A DNA stretch of 34,593 nucleotides from JBNKEI01 sp050288705 (GTDB taxonomy: Bacteria > Myxococcota > Myxococcia > Myxococcales > UBA5297). Location: the NCBI GenBank assembly GCA_050288705.1, contig JBNKEI010000153.1, positions 1-34,593 of the forward strand, in the 5' to 3' direction. The translations under genes and the position numbers were made by a program. The stretch's first letter is position 1. Every line of letters begins with the position of its first letter. Below are positions 1 to 8,493 of this stretch, piece by piece. A model generated the notes under the pieces. The model saw nothing but the letters and a program-made list of their open reading frames with translations. It had not been told where the DNA came from and ran no database searches.

Positions 1-121
1 GTGTAACCGACGCGACGGGTCGCTTACTAGCAACCCGTTTGATAATTCGGCATGCGTACTCGGTCTTTCCAGACTTGCGGCTCGCGGCTCCCAAGAGAAT
101 GAGATTGGGTCGATTAATCAT
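1..121 (-). CDS. P-loop NTPase, N-terminal fragment (runs off left edge)
   Basis: Reading the minus strand from an ATG at 121-119 gives 40 codons that stay open to the window edge. The product begins MINRPNLILLGAASRK and continues SGKTEYACRIIKRVAS, so a Walker A-type GKT sits right after a hydrophobic beta strand, as in MobB-like and related small P-loop NTPases. A purine-rich run (AGGGGG, then AAGAGG) precedes the ATG. The start lies only 20 bases after the stop of the NuoF-like gene, so it should be the last visible cistron of the formate dehydrogenase/molybdenum cofactor operon. A role in maturing the molybdopterin cofactor, as for MobB, is an inference from context; too little of the protein is present to name it. 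Confidence 0.65.
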   Translation of the reverse strand, partial: MINRPNLILLGAASRKSGKTEYACRIIKRVASKRPVASVT

Positions 122-141
122 CCTCTTGCCCCCTACTAGAA

Positions 142-2118
142 CTAGCTTGCGATAACCGCCCCAAATTTACATGCTGTTACACAAGCTCCACAACTGATGC
201 AGGTAGATTTTTCGATTACGTAGGCCTGCTTTCGAGCGCCCACTATCGCTTTGCCAGGACATTGATCAGCACATAACCCGCATCCTTTGCAACGTTCCGC
301 ATTAATGGTGTAAGTGAGCAATCCCGTACACGCCTTCGCCGGGCATCTATTCTCTTTAACGTGAGCCTCGTACTCCTCAGGAAACCACCGCAACGTACTG
401 AGAATGGGATTGGGCGCGGTTTGGCCCAGCCCGCATAGACTAGTATCTCGTATTACCTCTGCCAGAGTACCTACATAATCTACTACTCTTTCTCGCGGCA
501 AAACCTCGTCCCGGCGCGAGGCTTCACGACTTCCGGTAATGTCACTCAGTATCTGGAGAATTCGCCGCGTGCCCTCTCGGCAGGGAGTACACTTGCCACA
601 ACTCTCTCGTTGAATGAAATCCATGAAAAACTTCGCCACATCTACCATGCAGGTGTCTTCATCCATTACCACCATGCCACCCGACCCCATGATAGCGCCT
701 ACTTCGGCCAGCGATTCATAATCGATTTGCGTATCCAGCCGTGAACTTGGCACACAACCTCCGGAAGGCCCTCCAATTTGGACAGCTTTAAAAGCCTTGC
801 CATTGGCACACCCGCCACCGATATCGCAAACCACCTGCCCCACCGATGTCCCAATAGCCACTTCCACCAGGCCAGTCCGGCTAACCTTTCCCGATAAAGC
901 AAAGATCTTGGTCCCTCTGGAAGCCCCTACGCCCACGCTAGAGAACCAATCGGCTCCGCGATTGACAATGGCAGGAATATTCGCCAACGTCTCGACATTG
1001 TTAATAACCGTCGGTTTATCGTAGACCCCCTTCACCGCGGGGAATGGCGGTCGAGGTCGAGGCATACCGCGCTTGCCCTCGATGCTATGCAACAGTGCAG
1101 TTTCTTCTCCACAGACAAAGGCCCCCGCCCCCATCCGTACCTCAATTTGCAACCGGTATCCTGACTGAAGAATATTCTCGCCCAATAAACCGTGCGACTC
1201 CGCCTGCGCAATGGCTTCTTTGACTCGCTTGCCGGCTAGCGGTTTCTCCGCACGAACATAAATAAAAGCCTGCTGTGCGCCAATAGCAAAAGCTGCAATC
1301 GCCATTCCCTCAATCAATCGATGGGGATCGCCTTCCATGAGCGCACGATTCATGAACGCGCCAGGATCACCCTCGTCAGCGTTACAAACCAGGTATTTCG
1401 GTGTACCAGGAGCCTGGCGAGCAAACTTCCACTTAGCAGCCGTTAAGAACCCCGCGCCGCCGCGGCCTCGTAGTCCGCTCTTCTCCACTACCTCGCAAAC
1501 CGCCTCGGGAGTCATCTCGGCTAGGCACTTGCTCAACGCTCGATAGCCACCAACCGCAATATACTCGGCGATCGAATCTGGTTGAATCAATCCACAATTA
1601 GCCATAACCCAGCGCGTTTGCGGCGCAAAAAAGGGATGCTCATCGATAAACGAGACATTGTCCCAGGGCCGATGTGCTTCATGGCGAAACTGCCCCAATA
1701 CCATCTCTTGGGGAATACGGTTGGCGAACACCGCATCGAGCAACGAGGAAACTTTAGTTTCGGTCACTTGCTGAAAACCAACCCGACACCGGCCTGGCAG
1801 TTGCACATCCAACAATGGCTCGGCGGCGCAAAGCCCGATACATCCCACCTCGACGATGTCCGCGCTAACACCCTTCTCTTTAAGGTAGGAATGGACCTGT
1901 TCGAGAGTCCGCCCCGCACCCGCGCCGAGACCACAACTTCCGGCTCCGATATAGATTACCGGAACGTCTACCGTCTCCCGACGCAAGCGAGCGACCCACT
2001 CTTCGAAGGTTAGCCGCGCATCACGTTCAGCGAGAATAACGCTATCAATGTGGTGAGCCATTCGTTTTTCGAAAGACGGCCATCTTCCTTGCCCTACGCC
2101 GCTAGCGTGATTCTGCAT
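142..2118 (-). CDS. NuoF/HydB-like diaphorase subunit of NAD-dependent formate dehydrogenase
   Basis: The predicted 658-aa flavoprotein exchanges electrons between NAD(H) and the iron-sulfur chain of the formate dehydrogenase. Domains in order: a thioredoxin-like [2Fe-2S] region (C62 in GSCGLGAGAG, then C93 and C97); the NuoF core with the FMN/NADH glycine-rich motif GRGGAGF (218-224) and NADEGDPGAF; the [4Fe-4S] motif ESCGKCTPC (C507, C510, C513) with C562; and a C-terminal two-cluster ferredoxin domain (C610/613/616/620 and C640/643/646/650). Thioredoxin-like head plus ferredoxin tail is the HydB-type layout, longer than respiratory NuoF. The frame is open to 2283, but the ATG at 2118 was chosen because it follows an AAGGGA ribosome site and overlaps the NuoE-like gene by 17 bases. 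The physiological acceptor (NAD alone, or NAD plus ferredoxin) is not decided by sequence. Confidence 0.93.
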   Translation of the reverse strand: MQNHASGVGQGRWPSFEKRMAHHIDSVILAERDARLTFEEWVARLRRETVDVPVIYIGAGSCGLGAGAGRTLEQVHSYLKEKGVSADIVEVGCIGLCAAEPLLDVQLPGRCRVGFQQVTETKVSSLLDAVFANRIPQEMVLGQFRHEAHRPWDNVSFIDEHPFFAPQTRWVMANCGLIQPDSIAEYIAVGGYRALSKCLAEMTPEAVCEVVEKSGLRGRGGAGFLTAAKWKFARQAPGTPKYLVCNADEGDPGAFMNRALMEGDPHRLIEGMAIAAFAIGAQQAFIYVRAEKPLAGKRVKEAIAQAESHGLLGENILQSGYRLQIEVRMGAGAFVCGEETALLHSIEGKRGMPRPRPPFPAVKGVYDKPTVINNVETLANIPAIVNRGADWFSSVGVGASRGTKIFALSGKVSRTGLVEVAIGTSVGQVVCDIGGGCANGKAFKAVQIGGPSGGCVPSSRLDTQIDYESLAEVGAIMGSGGMVVMDEDTCMVDVAKFFMDFIQRESCGKCTPCREGTRRILQILSDITGSREASRRDEVLPRERVVDYVGTLAEVIRDTSLCGLGQTAPNPILSTLRWFPEEYEAHVKENRCPAKACTGLLTYTINAERCKGCGLCADQCPGKAIVGARKQAYVIEKSTCISCGACVTACKFGAVIAS

Positions 2119-2596
2119 GAGTGCGTCCCTTATTTCGGTAGAAATTGAGCAATTTACGGATTTTGTCAGGAGTAACTCCCCCATGAAACTCTCCGTCAAT
2201 GCACATGACCGGAGCCAAACCGCAAGCACCAACGCATGCCACCACCTCGAGGCTAAACTCTCCATCGGCTGTCGTCTGCTCATTGTCGATGTGCAGTTCG
2301 CGACGAATCGAATCTAGAACCGATAATGAGCCTTTAACATGGCACGCCGTACCTCGACAGACTTGAATATGGTGCCGACCGGGACGATGAAAGCGAAACT
2401 GATTATAGAAAGTAGCCACCCCATACACCCGGTTAATAGGTAATGAGCAATATGAACTTATTTCCAGAATCGCTTCTCTGGAAAGAAACCCGAAATGGGC
2501 TTGGACGCCTTGAAGAATAGGAATCAACTGATCTGGTCGGGCGCATTGATACTTTTGCAGGATTTCTGTTAACTCCGTTACCTTGACCGCACTCAT
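2102..2596 (-). CDS. NuoE/HydC-like [2Fe-2S] subunit of formate dehydrogenase
   Basis: This 164-aa protein has the full NuoE family layout: an N-terminal helical bundle followed by a thioredoxin-like [2Fe-2S] domain with ligands C80 and C85 (VCRGTACHVKGS) and C121 and C125 (CVGACGLAPV). It shuttles electrons to or from the flavin subunit encoded next. The ATG at 2596 has an AAGGGA site about eight bases upstream. The gene lies 55 bases downstream of the catalytic subunit gene and overlaps the NuoF-like start by 17 bases, so the three are probably co-translated subunits of one soluble complex. Family assignment is secure; partnership with the formate dehydrogenase is inferred from gene order. 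Confidence 0.93.
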   Translation of the reverse strand: MSAVKVTELTEILQKYQCARPDQLIPILQGVQAHFGFLSREAILEISSYCSLPINRVYGVATFYNQFRFHRPGRHHIQVCRGTACHVKGSLSVLDSIRRELHIDNEQTTADGEFSLEVVACVGACGLAPVMCIDGEFHGGVTPDKIRKLLNFYRNKGRTHAESR

Positions 2597-2651
2597 AGAT
2601 CTATTCCCTTCTCTTTATGGCCAAGCATCAGATGAAGCCATAGACAATTGT

Positions 2652-5408
2652 TCACGGTCTAGCCTGTCGTAAAACCACTCCTTGAATCGTGTTGCCGTCC
2701 GCAACTTTGGAAACTTGTATAGCGCACGCCTTGTATTCTGGAGTCTCGGTCACGTTATCGAAGGCATCGTTGGTCAGCACGTTTCCACAAGCCTCATAAA
2801 AGTGAAACGAGGTCCAACAGACTCCCGGTGCCGAGCGTTCGGTAACCCATGCTTTCAGGGTGATTTCACCGCGCCGGCTCGTCGCCTTCACTAGGTCGCC
2901 CGTCTTAATGCTGAGTTTCAATGCATCGTCAGGATGCATTTCCAGCAATTCTTCGGGGAAAATAGTTTCCAATCCTACGGAATTGCGGGTTTGCGTGCCG
3001 GTATGATAATGCCAAAGACGTCTTCCCGTGGAGAGAACAAACGGATAATCACTATTAGGCTGTTCGGCGGGAGGACGATACTGTGTTTTACAGAACAACC
3101 CCTTGCCTCGACTAAACTTGCCATCCAGATGAAGAATGGGCGTGCCAGGATGCGACTCGCTTGGACATGGCCATTGTATTCCTAGCTTTTCGATTCGCGG
3201 GTAGGTAATGCCCGCCATTATAGTGCCCGTCCTGCGCATGTCCTCCCAGGTAGCCTCGGCAGAGGTGAATTTAAGATCGACCCCTAACCGTTTTCCCAAC
3301 TCTTGGAGAATCCACCAACTTGGCCGAGCTTCACCCGGAGGTTCCACCGCCTTGCGCAAACGTTGCACGCGGCGTTCGAGATTAGTGTAAGTTCCCTCGT
3401 CTTCATTGAAGCACGCATCCGGGAAAACAACGTCTGCATAGGGAGTGGTTATATTCGGGAAAATATCCACCACCACAAAAAACTCGAGAGCTTGAATTTC
3501 TCGAATAGTTTTGGCCATATTCGGCTCGGTCTGAACTGTATTGTCACCTATGCAAAACAGAATTTTGGTAATACCTTCCTCCGCTTTGCGAAGCATGGTG
3601 GGAATTCGATATCCAGGCCGCAAAGAAAGGCCGTTCACTCCCCAATCTTTTTCCAGTTTTTCAGCTACCACTGGGTCTTCTACCGATTGATAGTTGTGGT
3701 GAACATTGGGAAGAGCCCCCATGTCACATGCACCCTGGACATTATTCTGACCCCGCAAAGGATTTACTCCGCCACCCCGTTTTCCTAGATGCCCGAGCAC
3801 CATTTGGAGATTAGCAATGGTTTTGACATTGTCTGTTCCGCAGATATGCTCGGTAATTCCCAGGGTATAAATAACACTGACATTCTTAGCAGTTCCCAAA
3901 ATGCGCGCTACCTCGCGCATTGTCTCCACGGGTACACCACAAATCTCCGAAGCCCTTTCCACCGGGTATTCCTGCACCCAGCATCGAATATCGTCCGGAT
4001 TCTCGGTGCAGTTCCGCATAAACTCTTCGTTATGCCATCCATTCTTGAATATTTCATGGATAAGTCCATTTATGTACGGAACATCGGTTCCCACTCGCTG
4101 CCGAACGTACAAATTGGCCCAATTAGCTACATCGACTTTACGAGGATCGCTAACGATCAGCGTGGCACCTTTTTTAGCAGCACGTTTCACGTAATAAGAA
4201 ACGACTGGATGTGCTTCGGTCGTGTTCGAACCAATTACGAAAATGACATCGGCATCGAGAATTTCCTGAATGGAGTTAGTCGAGGCTCCGCTGCCGAAGC
4301 TGGTGGCTAATCCAGCGACCGTTGGGGCATGGCAGGTACGAGCACAATGATCGACATTGTTGGTTTTGATTACCGCGCGAGCAAATTTAGCGATAGCATA
4401 GTTATTTTCGTTGGTAATACGTCCCGATCCGAGAGCAGAAAAAGAATCAGGCCCGTGTTTAGCGACAATTTCCTTGATGCGTTGCGCAGTGTAATCGAGC
4501 GCCTCGTCCCAAGATACAGGAACCTGCTTTCCATCTTTTTTGATTAGGGGCTGGGTAAGGCGCTTGGGGCTGGCATGGAATTCGTAGCCGTAGCGTCCTT
4601 TAATGCACAGCATGCCATCGTTGGGAACAATTTCTCGGCCGGTTACTCGCACCACGCAATTGGTCCGCCGATCGACATGCAGAGAAATTTGGCAACCAAC
4701 TCCGCAATAAGGACAAGTAGAGTCAACTTTGTCGAGCGCAAAAACACGCCCCTTACCGCAGCTTTTTTTGTCGACAATTGCTCCTACCGGACATATCTGC
4801 GCGCATTCGCCGCATTGAACACACGACGAAGTGCCCATCGGCAAGTTGTCGTCATATACAATTCGCGCGCGACTACCTCGTTCACCAAAGCCTAGAACCT
4901 CGTTGACCACCACATCATTACAAGCGGCAATACAACGACCACAACGAATGCACTTGCGCCTATCAACAGCTATCATCTCCGCTGATTCGTCCACTGGCTC
5001 AACAGGCTCATCGACGATATAACTTGGCGCTTCCATTCCCAGAGCATAGGCGGCATCTTGAAGCTCACAGCTACCATTGCGCTCGCACGACATGCAATTA
5101 TGCTGGCCGTTGGACAGCAATAGCTCAACAATGCTTCGCCTGGCCTGCAAAACTTGCGGAGTCTGCGACTTGATTTTCATTCCATCGCGAGCTTGCACCA
5201 CGCATGATACCTGCAGACCTCGCATGCCTTCCACTTCGACAACACAAACCCTACAGGTTGCACTTTGGCCGGTCTTGCGATGATAACAGAGCGAAGGAAT
5301 CGCTATTCCATTCTCCCGAGCGACCTCCAGAATGGTCTGGCCGATGGTGAATGAACAAACTTTTCCATCAATAGTGATGGATTGTCCTGAATTCGCTTTC
5401 GACGTCAT
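2652..5408 (-). CDS. fdhA: Formate dehydrogenase, catalytic alpha subunit (Cys type, bis-MGD)
   Basis: The 918-aa enzyme should oxidise formate to CO2 (or run in reverse) at a Mo/W bis-molybdopterin guanine dinucleotide site. The N-terminal NuoG-like extension carries a plant-type [2Fe-2S] domain (C41, C52, C55, C69), a His/Cys [4Fe-4S] segment (H103, C105, C108, C114) and a two-cluster ferredoxin domain (C153/156/159/163 and C196/199/202/206). The molybdopterin oxidoreductase domain starts near 229 with its own [4Fe-4S] (C232, C235, C239, C268). The metal ligand is C359 in DHCARTCHAPTVAGL, next to the usual His, so this is a cysteine rather than a selenocysteine enzyme. The molybdopterin-dinucleotide binding domain closes the C-terminus. 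TAGGAG lies seven bases before the ATG. It is encoded with its electron-transfer subunits and its cofactor pathway. NADP use or bifurcation cannot be excluded. Confidence 0.95.
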   Translation of the reverse strand: MTSKANSGQSITIDGKVCSFTIGQTILEVARENGIAIPSLCYHRKTGQSATCRVCVVEVEGMRGLQVSCVVQARDGMKIKSQTPQVLQARRSIVELLLSNGQHNCMSCERNGSCELQDAAYALGMEAPSYIVDEPVEPVDESAEMIAVDRRKCIRCGRCIAACNDVVVNEVLGFGERGSRARIVYDDNLPMGTSSCVQCGECAQICPVGAIVDKKSCGKGRVFALDKVDSTCPYCGVGCQISLHVDRRTNCVVRVTGREIVPNDGMLCIKGRYGYEFHASPKRLTQPLIKKDGKQVPVSWDEALDYTAQRIKEIVAKHGPDSFSALGSGRITNENNYAIAKFARAVIKTNNVDHCARTCHAPTVAGLATSFGSGASTNSIQEILDADVIFVIGSNTTEAHPVVSYYVKRAAKKGATLIVSDPRKVDVANWANLYVRQRVGTDVPYINGLIHEIFKNGWHNEEFMRNCTENPDDIRCWVQEYPVERASEICGVPVETMREVARILGTAKNVSVIYTLGITEHICGTDNVKTIANLQMVLGHLGKRGGGVNPLRGQNNVQGACDMGALPNVHHNYQSVEDPVVAEKLEKDWGVNGLSLRPGYRIPTMLRKAEEGITKILFCIGDNTVQTEPNMAKTIREIQALEFFVVVDIFPNITTPYADVVFPDACFNEDEGTYTNLERRVQRLRKAVEPPGEARPSWWILQELGKRLGVDLKFTSAEATWEDMRRTGTIMAGITYPRIEKLGIQWPCPSESHPGTPILHLDGKFSRGKGLFCKTQYRPPAEQPNSDYPFVLSTGRRLWHYHTGTQTRNSVGLETIFPEELLEMHPDDALKLSIKTGDLVKATSRRGEITLKAWVTERSAPGVCWTSFHFYEACGNVLTNDAFDNVTETPEYKACAIQVSKVADGNTIQGVVLRQARP

Positions 5409-5482
5409 CGGCTGCTCCTATTCGTCGCTTTTTAATTGACTAATTAGCTGTTTAAGTCGTTCAGAAAGATCGCTTTATCGCC

Positions 5483-5494
5483 GTTTCCGGAAAC
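5483..5494. promoter_or_regulatory. 12-bp perfect palindrome upstream of fdhA
   Basis: GTTTCCGGAAAC is a perfect inverted repeat in the 110-base gap between the transporter and fdhA, about 75 bases before the fdhA ATG. Its position and symmetry fit an operator or a small processing structure, but no family of regulator is recognised. Only the palindrome itself is seen directly. Confidence 0.3.
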
Positions 5495-5518
5495 AACCAA
5501 GCCCCCAAAATACCCGTC

Positions 5519-6886
5519 CTAAGCCGTCTCGCGACCTACCGCCGCGTCTTCCTTCAACTCCGATACTGACTCAACCACCGCGGCTATTTTCAGCATTTTC
5601 CTGGTCAAGGCTAACGAAGCTATGAAACCCACCGTCAAAAAACCGGCTCCCAGAAGAAACGAATAGGAAGCAGCTTCGCTCTCCATATTATGAGCCTTAC
5701 AGTAATCCTTCAGCACCGCAACAACTTGCGGCCCAACAAGACCACCCATAGACCACGCAGTAAGAATGCATCCATAGACCGTTGCCATCATTTTCTGGCC
5801 GAAAACATCGGTTACGAATGACGGCATAGTGCCAAAGCCACCCCCGTAGCAGAGCAACACATAGCAAACCAACACCTGGAAAATCCAGGGATTCGATACC
5901 TTGCTCAGCAGCATAAAGGCTACGACTTGTGTTCCCAGCATAATTCGGAAGGTCTGAATTCTGCCTATTTTGTCGGAAACACCGCCCCAGAACATGCGGC
6001 CTAGCCCATTAAACAAGGAGCTTATAGCAATAAGGGTTGCTCCGTACTGAGCCAGAGTGGAAACATCGAGAGCACTGTCTTTTCTTTTCCACAGATCCTG
6101 AATAAGCGGCGATTGAAAGCCTATGATGGCAATTCCAGCAACAATATTACAAAAGAAAACCAGCCACATCAGAGCAAAACGCCCGGTTAGCAAAGAACCA
6201 ATAGCTGAACCTTTTTCGTCCGTTTTTTGCGTATTTGCAACTGGCGTTGCTGGCTTCCACCCTTGGGGAGCATAACCAGCAGGCGGATTTTTTAAGAACG
6301 AACCAGCAAAAAGAGTTACCACGCCGAAAAAGACACCAAGGTAAGCAAATATCCGCACCATATCTCCCATAGGAGCATCCGCGGAAACAGTCATCTGCAT
6401 CAAAAATGGTGCGAAAATTTTGCTCATCAATAAGGCTCCAAATCCAAAGCCCATGATGACCATTCCGGTGACCAGTCCTTTTCGATCGGGGTGCCACTTA
6501 GCCACGGTAGCCACGGGAGTGACATATCCAAGCCCTAAACCTATCCCTCCCACTACTCCATATCCGATATAAAGAAGAGCAATCGACTGTTGGTAAAGCG
6601 CTAGCGCGGCCAGGAGATAACCCACGCCAAAGAGAACACCACCACTCATCGCCAGCTTTTTTGGCCCATATTTGGGGAGATTTATTCCACCCCACGCCGC
6701 GGAGATCCCCAAACAGAAAATGGCGATACTAAACGCCAATGCGGCTTCAGAGTTGGTCCAGTGGTAAGCTTCGGTAAGCGGTTTCTGAAAAAAACTCCAT
6801 GCGTACGCAGTGCCCAAAAACATCTGCAGCACTGTACCCATAACCGCAATTAGCCACCGATTAGGTAATCGCTCATCTGCATTCAC
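5519..6886 (-). CDS. MFS transporter, oxalate/formate antiporter (OFA) family
   Basis: This roughly 455-aa inner-membrane carrier has about twelve hydrophobic segments in two halves. It shows OFA/OxlT-like sequence: NRWLIAVMGTVLQMFLGTAYAWSFF-type first helix, GYGVVGGIGLGLGYVTPVAT in helix 4-5, and the inter-helix motif WHPDRKGLVTGMVIMGFG. The GTG at 6886 was preferred because the GGGGGA just upstream can serve as a ribosome site and because the family starts a few residues before this first helix; a TTG at 6988 would add 34 residues with no family counterpart. It sits between cofactor genes and formate dehydrogenase genes, so import of formate (perhaps in exchange for another carboxylate) is the likely job. 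OFA members also move oxalate, lactate and other acids, so the substrate is inferred. Confidence 0.85.
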   Translation of the reverse strand: MNADERLPNRWLIAVMGTVLQMFLGTAYAWSFFQKPLTEAYHWTNSEAALAFSIAIFCLGISAAWGGINLPKYGPKKLAMSGGVLFGVGYLLAALALYQQSIALLYIGYGVVGGIGLGLGYVTPVATVAKWHPDRKGLVTGMVIMGFGFGALLMSKIFAPFLMQMTVSADAPMGDMVRIFAYLGVFFGVVTLFAGSFLKNPPAGYAPQGWKPATPVANTQKTDEKGSAIGSLLTGRFALMWLVFFCNIVAGIAIIGFQSPLIQDLWKRKDSALDVSTLAQYGATLIAISSLFNGLGRMFWGGVSDKIGRIQTFRIMLGTQVVAFMLLSKVSNPWIFQVLVCYVLLCYGGGFGTMPSFVTDVFGQKMMATVYGCILTAWSMGGLVGPQVVAVLKDYCKAHNMESEAASYSFLLGAGFLTVGFIASLALTRKMLKIAAVVESVSELKEDAAVGRETA

Positions 6887-6997
6887 ATTTCCCCCAAGCA
6901 GTACTTTAAGTACCAGCACTCCAGATATGTAGCATTTCAGGAATTTTTTATCGATTACATAATTGGTTAGTCGGCAACCCCCTGTCAACCGTAGAAC

Positions 6998-7957
6998 TTA
7001 GGTTAAGGCTACCGGTCGGCCGCAATCGGAAAGATCGCCTCGCATTTTTTCGATCGCATGTTTTAGTCCGGGAAGAATCGCACTCAAGTTTTCCACCGCC
7101 GCTCGCTGAGACCCTGGCAGTGAAATAATTAGGGTTTTTCCTCGAATCCCCGACACCGCTCGTGATAGCCAAAAGTGAGGTGTGTGCTCGGCAGAGCTTC
7201 GTCGCATCGCTTCGTCGATGCCCGGAGTCAGTCGCTCTACCACGTCGCGTACCGCCTCGGGAGTAACATCGAATGGCGAGAAACCTGTCCCCCCCACAGC
7301 CACCACCAAATCAATAGAATGACCGTCCGCATAGTGTCGAAGGCAGTTTGCCAGCAAATCGCGCTTATCGGGGAGAATTTTCCCACGGTACAAGTGAGCA
7401 CCAATTGACCCCACCAGCAATTCGGCCACTGCTGGACCCGCGGTGTCCTTGGCCTCATGACGAGCGCAACGATCGCTCATGGTCAACACTACTAGTTGAG
7501 TAGTCTCTCGCGAAACAAGATGCTCAACCAAGACCGCGTCCCCCAACTCAACCCTACCCTGCACCTCTACGCGACAGAACAAACCCGCGCGCGGCATTAT
7601 ACAATCGCCAACCTGGTTATAAATCGCGCAAGGCTGGTGACAAGCCTTTCCGATCTGGGTCACGCTCAGAACCGCATTCACGCCTAGACGCAAGCGGCTA
7701 CCCACCCCTAGCTCAGATAGGTTAACGCCCGAAAGCCGAATGTTCTCCCCAAATACGCCCGGATCTAAACTGGCAAAGCCGCGCGACCGAAACGCCTCGA
7801 CTTCGGGCAGGCCCAACATACTAAGCTGGCGGTGCCAGGGACCAGCATGCGCGTCTCCGACAATCCCATGATTTACCCGTAGCTCGACCTGCCTTTGCGA
7901 CTGCTTCTTTTCTCCCTTGCGTTCGCTTGCGCAAAGCGCTTCAACTTTTCCTTCCAT
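6998..7957 (-). CDS. MOSC domain-MogA (molybdopterin adenylyltransferase) fusion
   Basis: This 319-aa fusion has two parts. Residues 1 to about 145 are a MOSC domain (GIVGDAHAGPWHRQLSML; conserved Cys region around C106/C110, GKACHQPC). MOSC proteins handle sulfur or molybdenum cofactor derivatives. Residues about 154-305 are a MogA/MoaB domain: VLTMSDRCARHEAKDTAGP, VGGTGFSPFDVTPEAV (222-236) and the C-terminal LPGSQRAAVENLSAILPGL. MogA adenylylates molybdopterin before MoeA inserts the metal. The ATG at 7957 has GGGGA upstream and overlaps the end of moaC by 17 bases; the frame is open further upstream only inside moaC. The transporter gene follows. What the MOSC half does here is not known from sequence. 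Confidence 0.9.
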   Translation of the reverse strand: MEGKVEALCASERKGEKKQSQRQVELRVNHGIVGDAHAGPWHRQLSMLGLPEVEAFRSRGFASLDPGVFGENIRLSGVNLSELGVGSRLRLGVNAVLSVTQIGKACHQPCAIYNQVGDCIMPRAGLFCRVEVQGRVELGDAVLVEHLVSRETTQLVVLTMSDRCARHEAKDTAGPAVAELLVGSIGAHLYRGKILPDKRDLLANCLRHYADGHSIDLVVAVGGTGFSPFDVTPEAVRDVVERLTPGIDEAMRRSSAEHTPHFWLSRAVSGIRGKTLIISLPGSQRAAVENLSAILPGLKHAIEKMRGDLSDCGRPVALT

Positions 7958-8465
7958 TCTTTTTTCCCCGCGCTTTCCAGAAACCAGAATGCCCCCCGCT
8001 CTTCTCCAGCAAACGAATGGAGCCAATTTCCATCTCTTTAGTGACTGCCTTACACATGTCGTAAACAGTAAGCGCGGCGACACTCACCGCGGTTAGCGCC
8101 TCCATCTCCACTCCAGTGGGAGCGCGAGTGGAAACCGATGCTTCAATCAACAACTGATCGGATTTCAACTCTAGTTTCAATTGGATGTCGTCGACCGGTA
8201 ACGGATGACACAAAGGAATGAGTTCGGCAGTCTTTTTTGCGGCGAAAATTCCGGCGATTCTGGCAACCTCAATAACATTTCCCTTCGCCGAGTAACCGGT
8301 TTCTTTTAGCTGGCGCGCCAATGCCTTGCCCAGCCAAACCGAGCCACCTGCCACCGCCCGGCGCGCGGTGGGCGCCTTCTGGCCGACATCAACCATTCGC
8401 ACCTTGCCGCGCTCATCGAGATGAGAGAACGACGCTTTTTGGGTTTTTTGTTCTTCATCCCTCAT
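7941..8465 (-). CDS. moaC: Cyclic pyranopterin monophosphate synthase MoaC
   Basis: MoaC converts the product of MoaA into cyclic pyranopterin monophosphate in the second step of molybdenum cofactor synthesis. The 174-aa protein has the family hallmarks: MVDVGQKAPTARRAVAGG near the N-terminus, the LIPLCHPLPVDDI segment containing catalytic and substrate-binding residues, GVEMEALTAVSVAALTVYDM and the KEMEI...KSGGHSG end. Length is normal for a bacterial MoaC with a short tail. The ATG at 8465 is preceded by a G-rich run (GTGGGG) and lies 28 bases after moaA. Confidence 0.96.
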   Translation of the reverse strand: MRDEEQKTQKASFSHLDERGKVRMVDVGQKAPTARRAVAGGSVWLGKALARQLKETGYSAKGNVIEVARIAGIFAAKKTAELIPLCHPLPVDDIQLKLELKSDQLLIEASVSTRAPTGVEMEALTAVSVAALTVYDMCKAVTKEMEIGSIRLLEKSGGHSGFWKARGKKNGRKS

Positions 8466-8493
8466 TTATTCAGCCCCACTACCGGTCAGCCCA

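Noticed and set aside
3303..4310. Long plus-strand open frames opposite fdhA
   Set aside because: They lie wholly antisense to a well-conserved catalytic subunit, have no ribosome site and no recognisable domain.
4331..4340. Selenocysteine codon in the formate dehydrogenase
   Set aside because: The metal ligand position reads a cysteine codon within a continuous frame; no in-frame TGA is needed.
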